Source: Bacillota bacterium
Lineage (GTDB): Bacteria; Bacillota; Clostridia; Christensenellales; CAG-138
Length of the DNA stretch: 64,000 bases
Assembly: GCA_023426265.1 (NCBI GenBank)
Contig: JAFABA010000165.1
Coordinates: forward strand, 3,733 to 67,732
Reading direction: 5' to 3'
The position numbers and the translations under genes were made by a program. Under the pieces are notes generated by a model, which had not been told where the DNA came from, searched no databases, and saw only the letters and a program-made list of their open reading frames with translations. This document shows positions 1 to 8,025 of the stretch, in pieces. Position 1 is the first letter of the stretch, and every line of letters starts with the position of its first letter.

Positions 1-607
1 TGCCGATGAGGTCTTCCTGGACGTTTCGGTTCATTTTATCGTACTCCGCAAGCATTTTCCGAAAGCGCGGATACGCGGAAGACATCACGAATATCAGCGT
101 TGCGGCCAACACCGGTACGGCAATCAGGAACACCGTCGCCAGCTCCGTATTGATGGAGACCGCCATAATGACCGCAAACACCAGCATGACGGGCGCGCGC
201 ACCGCCAGGCGCAGCGACATCATAAATGTGTTCTGCACGCTTGTGACGTCGGTGGTGAGCCTCGTAACTAAGCTTGCGGTGCTGAAACGGTCGATATTGG
301 AAAAGGAAAAGTCCTGTATTTTTGCAAACAGCGCCCGCCTGAGGTTCTGCGCAAAGCCTGCGCCCGCTGTAGAAGAAAGGCGGGACGTGAGCATGCCGAA
401 GCACAGCGACAAAAACGCCATGCCGATCATCAAGAGCCCGATTTGCGTAATGTAGGCCATATCCCGGTTCGCAACGCCGATATTGATGATACGCGACATC
501 AAAAACGGGATGGTCACTTCCATCGCCACCTCGAGCACCATGGTAATCGGCGACAGAATGGTTTGTTTCTTATATGCGCCCAGGTAGCGCAGCAACGTTT
601 TTAGCAT
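1..607 (-). CDS. ABC exporter, membrane-domain part (cut by window edge)
   Basis: Reading the minus strand from ATG at 607 gives 202 residues that run off the window edge. The protein opens with a short basic stretch, then several hydrophobic segments, and ends just before the usual intracellular loop (Asp-Lys-Met-Asn-Arg-Asn-Val-Gln-Glu-Asp). This is the pattern of the transmembrane domain of a half-size ABC exporter (MsbA/LmrA type); the ATPase domain is outside the window. Its start overlaps the stop of the marR gene by 7 bases, so the two are translationally coupled, and the regulator probably controls this pump. Such loci usually carry a second exporter half-transporter next door, which cannot be seen here. 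Substrate unknown. Confidence 0.85.
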   Translation of the reverse strand, partial: MLKTLLRYLGAYKKQTILSPITMVLEVAMEVTIPFLMSRIINIGVANRDMAYITQIGLLMIGMAFLSLCFGMLTSRLSSTAGAGFAQNLRRALFAKIQDFSFSNIDRFSTASLVTRLTTDVTSVQNTFMMSLRLAVRAPVMLVFAVIMAVSINTELATVFLIAVPVLAATLIFVMSSAYPRFRKMLAEYDKMNRNVQEDLIG

Positions 608-1116
608 GTTTTCTCCCCCAGCATATGCTCGTGCATTTTTCGTTTCAACTGCATGAGCGATTCAAAATCCAAATGCTCGACATCGAGCTTGGCGCGATCC
701 GCGGCGCTTTTCACTAGCTTTCCCAGCAATATGGAAAGCTCATCCATGTCCTCCTTGGAAAGGACGGAAAAGACGTCTCCATCCACTTCAATGTAGCGCT
801 GCTTGCACGCCCTTGAAATCTGCTCGCCCTTTGACGTCAGGTACAGCCGGTTGCAGCGCTGGTCGTCTTCCGTCTGTTTTTTTAAGAGCCCGTCCCGCTG
901 CATCCGCTTTGTGGACTGCGCGACCGAGGACGGGGAAATGAGCAGCGCTTCGGCAATCTGCACCTGCGTACATCCGGGGTTCCACCGGATATATTCGAGC
1001 ACCGGAAGCTGGCCGCGGTGCAGCGGGGAAGTTTCCGCCGCCTTTCTTTGCAGGATCCGGCGCAGGCAAAAAAGCTGTTCGAGCTGCAGCGCCACATCCG
1101 AATAGCGTTCGGGCAT
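601..1116 (-). CDS. MarR-family transcriptional regulator
   Basis: 171 residues with the MarR winged-helix layout: an N-terminal dimerisation helix, a helix-turn-helix around residues 52-75 (Thr-Gln-Val-Gln-Ile-Ala-Glu-Ala-Leu-Leu-Ile-Ser-Pro-Ser-Ser-Val), then a wing with Asp-Asp-Gln-Arg-Cys-Asn-Arg, the family signature D-x-R. A GGAGGAG ribosome site precedes the ATG. It is the first gene of an operon with the ABC exporter that follows. A perfect 11-bp inverted repeat lies between its promoter and start codon, suggesting it represses itself and the pump until a ligand releases it. The ligand is not predictable. Confidence 0.9.
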   Translation of the reverse strand: MPERYSDVALQLEQLFCLRRILQRKAAETSPLHRGQLPVLEYIRWNPGCTQVQIAEALLISPSSVAQSTKRMQRDGLLKKQTEDDQRCNRLYLTSKGEQISRACKQRYIEVDGDVFSVLSKEDMDELSILLGKLVKSAADRAKLDVEHLDFESLMQLKRKMHEHMLGEKTC

Positions 1117-1133
1117 TTTACTCCTCCTTCATT

Positions 1134-1166
1134 TAGTGAAGTGCTTCATTGTTACGCACTTCACTA
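1134..1166. promoter_or_regulatory. Inverted-repeat operator of the marR operon
   Basis: Two perfectly matching 11-bp arms (TAGTGAAGTGC and its complement) are separated by 11 bases, directly downstream of the -10 box. The position across the transcription start fits a repressor site for the MarR protein encoded just below. The binding itself is inference. Confidence 0.7.
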
Positions 1167-1194
1167 TTATGCTACCGCAGATTTTCATTGTAAA
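1166..1194 (-). promoter_or_regulatory. Sigma-A-type promoter of marR-ABC operon
   Basis: On the minus strand TTTACA (1194-1189) and CATAAT (1171-1166) are 17 bases apart, followed at once by the inverted-repeat operator. Confidence 0.65.
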
Positions 1195-1250
1195 GAGGCG
1201 AATATGGCATGAATGTAAAAAAAACGTAAGCATGTTCTGGAAGGTCCCCC

Positions 1251-1278
1251 AAAAAATAAAAGGGCGCCGACGGCGCCC
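1251..1278 (-). terminator. Intrinsic terminator downstream of yhfC-like gene
   Basis: Minus strand: GGGCGCC, loop of 3, GGCGCCC, then TTTTATTTTTT. It lies about 170 bases beyond the stop of the minus-strand protease gene. Confidence 0.75.
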
Positions 1279-1311
1279 CAGCTTACTGCATGCCCCTCCT
1301 TAGGGGGTGTG

Positions 1312-1335
1312 GGGGCTCTCCCCAAGGGGAGCCCC
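1312..1335. repeat. GC-rich hairpin in intergenic region
   Basis: GGGGCT pairs with AGCCCC around an inner CCCC-AA-GGGG, with a CT bulge. The remaining 1279-1451 holds no gene I can support. Confidence 0.4.
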
Positions 1336-1451
1336 TATTGGATCAAATCTGACGATTGGCTGTGCAGCTTTGGCTGCATATCATTCCTTGCAGAATACCC
1401 GAATGTGCCATTCGGTGCATGCGCGTCAGATTCAAAGTCCGCAGGACTTTG

Positions 1452-2327
1452 TCAGCGGCCTTCTGGAGACTCCACAAATTCCTCCGAAGAATTCGCGGGT
1501 TGTTCGGGCGGAACCTCCTGCGCGGGGATCACGCCGATCGCATCCGCGGGCAATTCCACCACGGGGAAGTTCTTCTTTGCACGCAACGCGTAGAAAAGGC
1601 ACAGCACCGCAAACACCAGCATGACCCCTTCGAGCGCGAGCGGACCCATGTGCGTATAGGCCGGGACGATCACCGCAAACGCGTCCACAAACGTGTGCGC
1701 AAGTATCGCGAGCAGGAGATACTTCCCGGGCCGGTTTCGCACAAAGCCCGTAAATATCATGGCGGAGAAGCCGATGTGCAGCATCACCGCGAATATGCGT
1801 TCCGCGCCGCCGAGCACCGAGAGGATGGGTGTAAGCGCGCCCAGCTGCCCCGCAACGGTGGCGGCAACATCCTCGCCTACCATTGCAACCAATGTGCCGT
1901 TGCTCATGGCAAAATAGAGTATTAGGGAACTGATGAGCGGAACCCCGGCCAGGAGGATGGCCTCTATTCCGCCGTGGCCGAAGCCAAACGCTATGGCATC
2001 CGCATAGCGCCTGTGTTTTTTGAGCATCAGCTTGCAGAAAAGATACCTTGCGAACTCTTCAAACAGACCCGCGGTAAACCCCATAAACAGCCCGTAGAGG
2101 ACGATGTTTTGCGAAAGCTGCTGCATAAAAGGGGTTTGCCCGAATATGCTCAAAAGCGGCATGCGGATGAGCACCTGAGAGACGGTAAACGCAAGAACGC
2201 CCGTAAAGAACGCAGGAGCAATTTTCAGCTTTTTCCCCTGCATGATAAGGAACGATACGATGGGCAGCCCGAAGCATACGGCAATGCTTGCAATGAGGCC
2301 GATAGTGACCAATGTGGTGTTTTGCAT
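1452..2327 (-). CDS. YhfC-type glutamic intramembrane protease-like protein
   Basis: 291 residues from the ATG at 2327, preferred because GGAGGG sits just upstream; a longer reading to 2363 has no ribosome site. About seven hydrophobic segments. Residues 89-94 read Phe-Glu-Glu-Phe-Ala-Arg, the E-E-x-x-R motif, and 118-122 His-Gly-Gly-Ile-Glu, both typical of the YhfC family (related to CAAX/ABI membrane peptidases). The C-terminal 40 residues are hydrophilic and rich in Pro and Glu, an extension that looks cytoplasmic. The gene stands alone with its own terminator. The substrate of this family is unknown, so no physiological role is assigned. Confidence 0.8.
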   Translation of the reverse strand: MQNTTLVTIGLIASIAVCFGLPIVSFLIMQGKKLKIAPAFFTGVLAFTVSQVLIRMPLLSIFGQTPFMQQLSQNIVLYGLFMGFTAGLFEEFARYLFCKLMLKKHRRYADAIAFGFGHGGIEAILLAGVPLISSLILYFAMSNGTLVAMVGEDVAATVAGQLGALTPILSVLGGAERIFAVMLHIGFSAMIFTGFVRNRPGKYLLLAILAHTFVDAFAVIVPAYTHMGPLALEGVMLVFAVLCLFYALRAKKNFPVVELPADAIGVIPAQEVPPEQPANSSEEFVESPEGR

Positions 2328-2437
2328 AAAGCCCTCCAATCTGTTGCAGCCCGAAAACATCAAAGCCCGCCTGTAAACAACTACACCATTTCCCTAATTA
2401 TTGTATCCTGGAAATCCACCGCATTCAACCGGATGCC

Positions 2438-2474
2438 AAAAATAAAACCGGCGTGCGCGGATGCGCACGCCGGT
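2438..2474 (-). terminator. Terminator of the oadB-oadG-like operon
   Basis: Minus strand: a perfect 12-bp stem (ACCGGCGTGCGC), 4-base loop, then TTTATTTTT. It follows the 44-residue gene by 12 bases. Confidence 0.9.
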
Positions 2475-2485
2475 AGGTTCCATAT

Positions 2486-2620
2486 CTATTCTTCTTTCTT
2501 CTTCTGTTTGCTTCCGATGGAAACCATCAGTTTGGCGAAAAAGTAAAACAGAATCAGGGATATAAATACGCCCGCCAGGCCAAAGCCCATCACAGACCAA
2601 CCAGCATCAACTATCGTCAT
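2486..2620 (-). CDS. Small OadG-like subunit (44 residues)
   Basis: Minus strand ATG at 2620 after GGAGGG, stop TAG at 2486: 44 residues. One transmembrane helix (about residues 8-30, Met-Gly-Phe-Gly-Leu-Ala-Gly-Val-Phe) followed by a short basic/acidic tail Lys-Gln-Lys-Lys-Lys-Glu-Glu. The motif G-x-G-x-x-x-V-F and the single N-terminal helix match the gamma subunit of sodium-pumping decarboxylases (OadG), which anchors the complex; this one is much shorter than the usual 80-100 residues and lacks the proline-rich C-terminus. It lies 14 bases after oadB and shares its terminator. Confidence 0.8.
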   Translation of the reverse strand: MTIVDAGWSVMGFGLAGVFISLILFYFFAKLMVSIGSKQKKKEE

Positions 2621-2634
2621 TGTCTTACCCTCCT

Positions 2635-3798
2635 TTATTTAATCAGCGACGCAAGCCATGGCGTAATGGACAGAATGATGCCGCCTGCAATGACGGAACC
2701 GATCTGCCCGGAAACATTCGCGCCCATCGCCTGCATCAGGATGAAGTTCGTGGGGTCCTCCTCCTTTGCCATGCGCTGCACGATACGGGCCGCCATTGGG
2801 AAAGCGGAGATGCCCGCTGCGCCTATCATGGGGTTGACTTTGTTTTTCCCGGAGAACAGGTTAATCAGCTTCGCAAACAACACGCCGCCCGCGGTATCGA
2901 ATATGAATGCGACCAAGCCCAATCCAAGTATGGCGAGCGTACCGGCCGTAAGGAAATCCTCATATCTCATGGAAGCGCCAATGGTAATGCCCAGCAGCAG
3001 CGTTACAATATTGGAAAGCTCTTTCTGGGCTGCCTGCGCGAGCCGCTCCACAACGCCCGCTTCCTTAAGCAGGTTGCCAAACATCAGGAGGCCAATCAAG
3101 GGAGCGCTGATGGGTGCGATGATACCGGCAAGAACCGTAACGCCGATGGGGAACAGGACCATTACCCATTTGGGCAGCGTGACGTCGCTGTACACCATCC
3201 GGATTTTGCGCTCTTCCCTGCTGGTCAGAAGCTTAATAATCGGCGGCTGGATAATGGGTACGAGGGACATATAAGAGTAAGCGGCAACCGTTATGGCGGG
3301 AAGCAGCCTTTGAGAAAATTGCGATGCAACAATAATTGAGGTCGGCCCATCCGCAGCGCCGATAATACCAATGGATACGGCGTCTTTCAACGTGAAATTA
3401 AGGATTGGGAACAACTGAGTGAGGAAAATTGCCGCCATCACCGTAAAGAAAATTCCAAACTGGGCCGCGGCGCCAAAGAACATCATTTTCGGCGTAGAAA
3501 GCAAGGGCCTGAAATCCGTCATTGCGCCAATGCCTATGAATATGAGCGCGGGAAACAGCTCTGTGAGGATACCGGAGTTGTAAACAAACTGCAGCAACCC
3601 TACTTCCGTCCCTTGGCCCCAAATGATGCTTAACGGCAGGTTGACAAGAATTGCGCCAAATCCGATGGGAAGCAGCAGCACCGGCTCATAATCCTTTGCA
3701 ATGGCAAGGTATATGAGTAACCCGCCAATCGCATACATAATGAGATATTGCCAATGGAATGTGAGTATGCCCTCGAACAAACTTGAAATACCGCTCAT
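2635..3798 (-). CDS. oadB: Sodium-pumping decarboxylase beta subunit (OadB/GcdB family)
   Basis: 387 residues from ATG at 3798. Very hydrophobic, around ten membrane segments. The conserved Gly-Ala-Ala-Asp-Gly-Pro-Thr-Ser motif carries the Asp known to be essential for Na+ transport in Klebsiella OadB, and Gly-Ala-Asn-Val-Ser-Gly-Gln near the C-terminus carries the conserved Asn and Ser. The beta subunit couples decarboxylation of a carboxybiotin carrier to Na+ export. The carboxyltransferase alpha subunit and a biotin carrier are not encoded beside it, so the substrate (oxaloacetate, methylmalonyl-CoA or glutaconyl-CoA) cannot be told. The ATG at 3798 is preferred over an upstream in-frame one at 3912, which lies inside the promoter. 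Confidence 0.92.
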   Translation of the reverse strand: MSGISSLFEGILTFHWQYLIMYAIGGLLIYLAIAKDYEPVLLLPIGFGAILVNLPLSIIWGQGTEVGLLQFVYNSGILTELFPALIFIGIGAMTDFRPLLSTPKMMFFGAAAQFGIFFTVMAAIFLTQLFPILNFTLKDAVSIGIIGAADGPTSIIVASQFSQRLLPAITVAAYSYMSLVPIIQPPIIKLLTSREERKIRMVYSDVTLPKWVMVLFPIGVTVLAGIIAPISAPLIGLLMFGNLLKEAGVVERLAQAAQKELSNIVTLLLGITIGASMRYEDFLTAGTLAILGLGLVAFIFDTAGGVLFAKLINLFSGKNKVNPMIGAAGISAFPMAARIVQRMAKEEDPTNFILMQAMGANVSGQIGSVIAGGIILSITPWLASLIK

Positions 3799-3883
3799 TG
3801 TCTTTGTTCTTTTCCTTTCTTCAGTTCGGAGTGGGTAAAGATTGTCCCGCTGATATGATGATTGCCAAAACGATATCGGTTTT

Positions 3884-3911
3884 ATTGTAGCATATTGCAA
3901 GATTTCTTGCA
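3884..3911 (-). promoter_or_regulatory. oadB promoter with overlapping palindrome
   Basis: Minus strand -10 TACAAT at 3889-3884. The region that should hold the spacer and -35 is a perfect 16-bp palindrome (TGCAAGA-AA-TCTTGCA, 3896-3911), which would put a dimeric regulator over the promoter. The -35 itself is weak, as expected if an activator or repressor acts here. Confidence 0.5.
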
Positions 3912-4013
3912 TAGGTGATGTGAATTTGATGTGAATTTTTTTTGTTATGAAGCGGATATATGGTATAACCGTAGCTTTATGCCGGGCATATACGGGAAGA
4001 GCTGCATTTACCC

Positions 4014-4042
4014 TTGCAACACAAGAAAATTAGGGGTATACT
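4014..4042 (+). promoter_or_regulatory. zapA promoter
   Basis: TTGCAA (4014-4019), 17-base spacer, TATACT (4037-4042), about 37 bases before the zapA start. Confidence 0.7.
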
Positions 4043-4078
4043 GGTAAAAACAGCGTATGGTTGGGGGTTATAAGGTAC

Positions 4079-4429
4079 ATGCAGAAGACGCGGGTCACTG
4101 TTCATGTAGCCGGGCAAACGGTTCATTTGTGCGGTACCGAAGAAGAAACGTATATCAAAAGCGTAGCGGCCTATGTGGATGAAAAAGTAAACGAGGTGCA
4201 AAAGGCGCACCCTGCGCTGGGCACCAGCACCTGCGTGATGCTAAGCGCTCTCAATATGGCGGACGAGCTGTTTAAACTAAGGCAGCAGTACGCGGAGCTG
4301 GACCAGCGGATTATGGAATTGAGGAGTCTCTCCTCCCCCGCCATCCTGCCGCGGCCCGGGGCAAAGGCGCCGGTCAAGCATCCGTTTGAAGAAAAGCAGG
4401 CGGTTGCAAAGCAGGGCGAACAGAAATAA
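4079..4429 (+). CDS. zapA: Cell-division protein ZapA
   Basis: 116 residues. The N-terminus (Thr-Val-His-Val-Ala-Gly-Gln-Thr-Val-His-Leu) and the following Thr-Tyr-Ile-Lys-Ser-Val-Ala-Ala-Tyr-Val-Asp are the ZapA globular domain; a coiled coil with Leu/Met heptads follows at about residues 60-90, and a proline-rich basic tail ends the protein. ZapA binds and bundles FtsZ filaments at mid-cell. The ATG at 4079 is favoured by length conservation; an in-frame TTG at 4061 is a less likely start. Monocistronic, with its own promoter and terminator. Confidence 0.88.
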   Translation: MQKTRVTVHVAGQTVHLCGTEEETYIKSVAAYVDEKVNEVQKAHPALGTSTCVMLSALNMADELFKLRQQYAELDQRIMELRSLSSPAILPRPGAKAPVKHPFEEKQAVAKQGEQK

Positions 4430-4442
4430 ATTCCAAAATCAC

Positions 4443-4467
4443 AAAAATCCCGAAAGGGATTTTTTTA
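4443..4467 (+). terminator. zapA terminator
   Basis: AAAAATCCC, GAAA tetraloop, GGGATTTTT, then further T residues. Confidence 0.85.
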
Positions 4468-4497
4468 TATGCAACCTGCTTGAAGGTTTCAAGGTAT

Positions 4498-4531
4498 CGG
4501 CGCTTTAAAAGCGCCGACGTTTGTTTTTTTT
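4498..4531 (+). terminator. Second, backup terminator after zapA
   Basis: Nine-bp stem CGGCGCTTT / AAAGCGCCG followed eight bases later by a run of eight T residues. It also folds on the other strand but lacks a T run there. Confidence 0.55.
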
Positions 4532-4605
4532 GCTTTGGGGGAACTGCGTTTCCCCAAACCCCTTCCTTAAGAACGCCTGTCTAGGTGACTCTCCTGCTAC
4601 TACGC

Positions 4606-4848
4606 CATTCCGCAAGCGGAATGCCTTTCAATAAGCGTCCTGTCTGCTGCATGGCGGGGCGCTCCGCCGCCCCGCTCACATTAGTATTTTTAGAGAATAC
4701 ATAAAAATCCGTCAAAGTTGACGACACGTGCGTCAGCTTTGACACATTGCACGGCCGCCGCCCGGAAAACGCCACAGCGTTTTTAGGCGGCCGTAGAAAA
4801 ATCCTCCCCGTAAATGCTCGCGCAAGTGGCGCATTTGCGCCGCTTGCG
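4606..4848. repeat. Palindrome-dense intergenic block 1
   Basis: No gene is visible from 4532 to 4941. Instead hairpins follow each other: 4606-4623 (8-bp arms), 4654-4675 (7-bp), 4711-4743 (12-bp arms, one mismatch), 4751-4794 (9-bp arms enclosing another AAAACGC/GCGTTTT stem) and 4821-4848 (12-bp arms, one wobble). The long minus-strand reading frame across it shows no protein-like character. Confidence 0.6.
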
Positions 4849-4852
4849 CGAC

Positions 4853-4891
4853 CAAAAAAGCGGCAGCGCCCGGGGGGAGCCGGACGCTGCC
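4853..4891 (-). terminator. htrA terminator
   Basis: Minus strand GGCAGCG ... CGCTGCC stem with a GC-rich inner part, then GCTTTTTTGG; about 50 bases after the htrA stop. Confidence 0.75.
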
Positions 4892-4941
4892 TTTCTAAGG
4901 ATGGTTGGGGGTATGTCATCGCCTTACATGGCGTTATGACC

Positions 4942-6201
4942 TTACTCGGGAACATATTCCCCGAATGTTACGGTAAGGGAAAGTTCTTCATTGCCCCGTT
5001 GTATCTCTATTGTTGCCGTATCCCCGGCTTTATATTCACTGATTGCCGAAGCAAGTTCGCTTCCGGTGGAAATTTCTTTGCCGTCTACCGTAACGATCAG
5101 GTCTCCCGCCTGGATGCCCGCGCTTTCCGCGGCGCTGCCTTTCACAATCTCAGCGACCTGCACGCGGGTCGCCACGTTCTGGCCGGACCCGAATTCGAAT
5201 ATCCCGAACAGGCCCCCGCCGTCACGCCCGTCCGCGGCTTCGGGCTGTATGGCCACATTCTGCGTGTATACGCCGAGATAGGCGCGCCCGCTGACATAGC
5301 CGAGGTCAATCAAGTCCGAAATCACAGCCTTGGCGTCGTTGACCGGGATTGCAAACCCCAGCCCTTCCGTGGCGGAGGAAGCGACCTTCGCGTTAATGAT
5401 GCCGATCAGCTGCCCCCGGGCGTTGAACAGCCCGCCGCCGGAGTTGCCGGGGTTGATGGCTGCGTCCGTCTGCAGCAACGTCATCTCCTGGTTTTCGATC
5501 GTGATAGTACGGGACAGCGCGCTCACCATGCCGCTTGTCGCCGTGCCCCGCAGCTCGCCCAGCGGGTTGCCGATCGCCACAACGTCCTCGCCCACCACCA
5601 GCGCATCCGAATCGCCCATGGTCACGGGGGTCAGGTTTGCCGCTTCGATTTTGATAACGGCAAGGTCCGTTTTCTGGTCGGAGCCTACCAATGTGGCGTC
5701 GTACTCCGTATCGTCGGAGAGATATACCTTAATGCCATTCGCGCCTTGGATCACATGGTTGTTGGTGATGATATAGCCATCCGCGGAAATGATAATTCCG
5801 CTGCCGCTGCCCATCGTGGCCTCACTGCGGCCATACCAGTCCGTCTGCGTGCCTTCCACGTCGATTCCCACGATAGAGGGCGCCGCAAGCTGCACGATCT
5901 GCGCCTTTGTATAGGTGCCGTCCACCGCCGCCTGTGTCGACAGGCTGCTTACGGGCTTACTGTCTTCTTCCGGAATTCCTGCCGTTTGATTCACAGCGGC
6001 AGGCGCAGGGGTAGCCTGCGCGTAAAGTCCCGCATCTCCGGTTTTTACAATTTGGCCGCCCAATGCGCCGCCCAACAGCCCCGTGATCAGCATGCAGACG
6101 ATCAACGTGGTGACGGAAACCCTTTTCCCGCGCTGCTTTTTATCCGCATCGCTGAAATGCTGCTGCTTTTGTTCCTCATACCAGTATTGGTTATCCATCA
6201 T
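4942..6201 (-). CDS. htrA: HtrA/DegP-type serine protease with PDZ domain
   Basis: 419 residues. A cytoplasmic tail (1-27), one membrane anchor (about 28-50), a linker, a trypsin-like protease domain (about 95-300) and a PDZ domain (about 315-415). The catalytic triad is visible: His149 in Asn-Asn-His-Val, Asp179 in Lys-Thr-Asp-Leu-Ala, Ser254 in Gly-Asn-Ser-Gly-Gly. It is anchored outside the membrane and degrades or refolds misfolded exported proteins. The AAGGAGG site suits either of two adjacent ATG codons. Transcribed alone, divergent from popT. Regulation cannot be read with confidence; no CtsR or CssR box stood out. Confidence 0.95.
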   Translation of the reverse strand: MMDNQYWYEEQKQQHFSDADKKQRGKRVSVTTLIVCMLITGLLGGALGGQIVKTGDAGLYAQATPAPAAVNQTAGIPEEDSKPVSSLSTQAAVDGTYTKAQIVQLAAPSIVGIDVEGTQTDWYGRSEATMGSGSGIIISADGYIITNNHVIQGANGIKVYLSDDTEYDATLVGSDQKTDLAVIKIEAANLTPVTMGDSDALVVGEDVVAIGNPLGELRGTATSGMVSALSRTITIENQEMTLLQTDAAINPGNSGGGLFNARGQLIGIINAKVASSATEGLGFAIPVNDAKAVISDLIDLGYVSGRAYLGVYTQNVAIQPEAADGRDGGGLFGIFEFGSGQNVATRVQVAEIVKGSAAESAGIQAGDLIVTVDGKEISTGSELASAISEYKAGDTATIEIQRGNEELSLTVTFGEYVPE

Positions 6202-6345
6202 TCCAGCCTCCTTTTAAGTTTGTGAACTTGATACCATTGTTATACACAACAATTTTGAACGGGCATGCGAGCAAATACGGTGATTTTATGGAAAATCATG
6301 TACCAATTTTGACATGGCGCTGATGCTCCCGGCGGGCCCGGCGCA

Positions 6346-6375
6346 TTGACATATACTGCCGCAGGGGGGTACAAT
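6346..6375 (+). promoter_or_regulatory. Promoter of the popT operon
   Basis: TTGACA (6346-6351), 18-base spacer, TACAAT (6370-6375), 33 bases before the popT start. Confidence 0.8.
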
Positions 6376-6408
6376 CATAACGGTAGCAAGTAAAAAAGGA
6401 GCCAATAC

Positions 6409-7272
6409 ATGCGGTTTTTGCTCAAGCTGCTCAAAGGGGCGCTGATTGGCATCGCGGTAGTCATCCCCGGCGTAAGCGGCGGTTCCATGGCGATGTCCAT
6501 GGGCATTTATACCCAGATCATCGATTTCTTTTCGGCAGGCAAAGGCGCCTCTAAACACGGCCGCGTGCTGCTGCCTTACGGCATCGGCGTGCTGATAGGC
6601 GTTGGCCTCTTTTCCTATTTTATTGAATTGATGTTTCAGCTGTTTCCGCTGCAAACGGCCTGCGCGTTCGTCGGCATGATCGTGGGCGCGCTGCCGATGC
6701 TTTTAAGAAAAGTAAAGGGAACGCCTTTTCGGCTGACCCATCTTCTGCTCATGCTGGGCACCGCCTCAATTATCGTGGCGATGACCGTCGTAAGCCAACA
6801 GTCCGGAAGCACATCCGTGTTATCTCCCACGGCGCCCCACGCCGTACTTGCGCTAGGGCTTGGCTTTGTTTCCGCCGCCACCATGACGGTGCCGGGCTTG
6901 AGCGGCTCCATGCTGCTGATTTTGCTTGGTTACTTTGAACCCATGCTCCAGTATGTGAACGGCTTTACCGGGGCCTTGTTCCGGCTGGATTTTCCGGCTC
7001 TGCTTGAAAGGGCGGTCATACTCATCCCCTTCACGCTGGGCGTCATCATCGGCATCGTATGCATGGCGCGGCTGGTACGCGTGCTGTTACGGCGTTATCC
7101 GCTTTCCACGTACTATGGTATCATCGGCCTTGTGCTCGCTTCCCCCTTTACGGTGTTTTACCAGCAGCGGTTCATGCAGGCAGATCTCATGACGCTGCTT
7201 TCGGGCATATTGTTTCTTGGAGCGGGCTTCCTATTAGCCATGCTGCTGGGAGGCGGGAAAGATGAACGCTAG
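6409..7272 (+). CDS. popT: DUF368 polyprenyl-phosphate transporter
   Basis: 287 residues, about eight or nine membrane segments, preceded by AAGGAG seven bases from the ATG. Two related motifs mark the inverted repeats of the family: Ile-Pro-Gly-Val-Ser-Gly-Gly near residue 22 and Val-Pro-Gly-Leu-Ser-Gly-Ser near residue 163. DUF368 (PopT) proteins have been shown in other bacteria to return undecaprenyl phosphate across the membrane for reuse in cell-wall synthesis. First gene of a run popT-thioesterase; its last codons overlap the next start by 11 bases. Function here is assigned from the family. Confidence 0.88.
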   Translation: MRFLLKLLKGALIGIAVVIPGVSGGSMAMSMGIYTQIIDFFSAGKGASKHGRVLLPYGIGVLIGVGLFSYFIELMFQLFPLQTACAFVGMIVGALPMLLRKVKGTPFRLTHLLLMLGTASIIVAMTVVSQQSGSTSVLSPTAPHAVLALGLGFVSAATMTVPGLSGSMLLILLGYFEPMLQYVNGFTGALFRLDFPALLERAVILIPFTLGVIIGIVCMARLVRVLLRRYPLSTYYGIIGLVLASPFTVFYQQRFMQADLMTLLSGILFLGAGFLLAMLLGGGKDER

Positions 7273-8014
7273 CCACACGCTTTCCTGTACGCTGTTGACC
7301 AACGATGTGGACGCATTCGGCCTGTGGCGCCCCAACGCCATGTTCCGCCTGATGCAGGAAAGCGCCGGGGAGCATTCCGCGAAGCTCGGCTTTTCCCGGG
7401 AAACGCTGGTTGAAAAGCTCGGCTTTGTCTGGATGATCGCAAGAGCGCAGTCCGTGATCCACCGCATGCCCGGTTACCGGGATACCATACATGTCACCAC
7501 CTGGTACGGGGAGCCGAATAAAATCACATTCCCCCGCTACTTCCGCGTATATGACGAAAACGACACGCTCATTGCCTCCGCCTCCACGGCGTGGACGTTG
7601 GTGGATCTTTCCTCGCGCCGAATCGTGCCGCCGGGAAAATGCGATCTTACATTCCCTCCCGTGGCTTCCCTTACATCCGAACTGCCCGAACCGGGAAAGC
7701 TACGCTTAAAAAAAGAAGGTGCGCCCGAAATCGTCTGCCGCGCTCCGCTGTATGGCGACATCGACGTCAACGGGCATATGAATAATGCAAGCTATGTCAG
7801 CTGGGTCATGGATCTGTTCCCGCTGGAGCACCACAGGCAATTTCGGCTTCGCGCGTTTTCCATCGGCTATTTATCCGAAGCCGTGCCCGGCGAGCAGGTG
7901 CAGATAAGCCTGTACCGGGATGGCAACGCGTTTGAGGTGCAGGGAGTAGATCTTGTTGACCGGCACCCGGTGTTTGAAGCACAGGGGGAATGGCTCCCTG
8001 TTCAAGTTGATTAG
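7262..8014 (+). CDS. Acyl-ACP thioesterase (FatA/FatB-like family)
   Basis: 250 residues forming two hot-dog folds. The N-terminal half carries Asn-Asp-Val-Asp-Ala-Phe-Gly and the second half [10 protein letters not shown], the family's catalytic Asn/His motif; Trp-Tyr-Gly and Arg-Tyr-Phe also match. It would release free fatty acids from acyl-carrier protein. Bacterial members are about 240-250 residues, as here. The start overlaps the end of popT, and a cyclophilin gene follows 11 bases downstream, so all three probably form one transcript, though no functional link between them is evident. Confidence 0.9.
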   Translation: MNASHTLSCTLLTNDVDAFGLWRPNAMFRLMQESAGEHSAKLGFSRETLVEKLGFVWMIARAQSVIHRMPGYRDTIHVTTWYGEPNKITFPRYFRVYDENDTLIASASTAWTLVDLSSRRIVPPGKCDLTFPPVASLTSELPEPGKLRLKKEGAPEIVCRAPLYGDIDVNGHMNNASYVSWVMDLFPLEHHRQFRLRAFSIGYLSEAVPGEQVQISLYRDGNAFEVQGVDLVDRHPVFEAQGEWLPVQVD

Positions 8015-8025
8015 GAGGAATTTTT

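Noticed and set aside
4747..6225. 492-residue plus-strand frame opposite htrA
   Set aside because: Shadow of the HtrA gene on the other strand, very rich in Arg, His and Cys; no family features.
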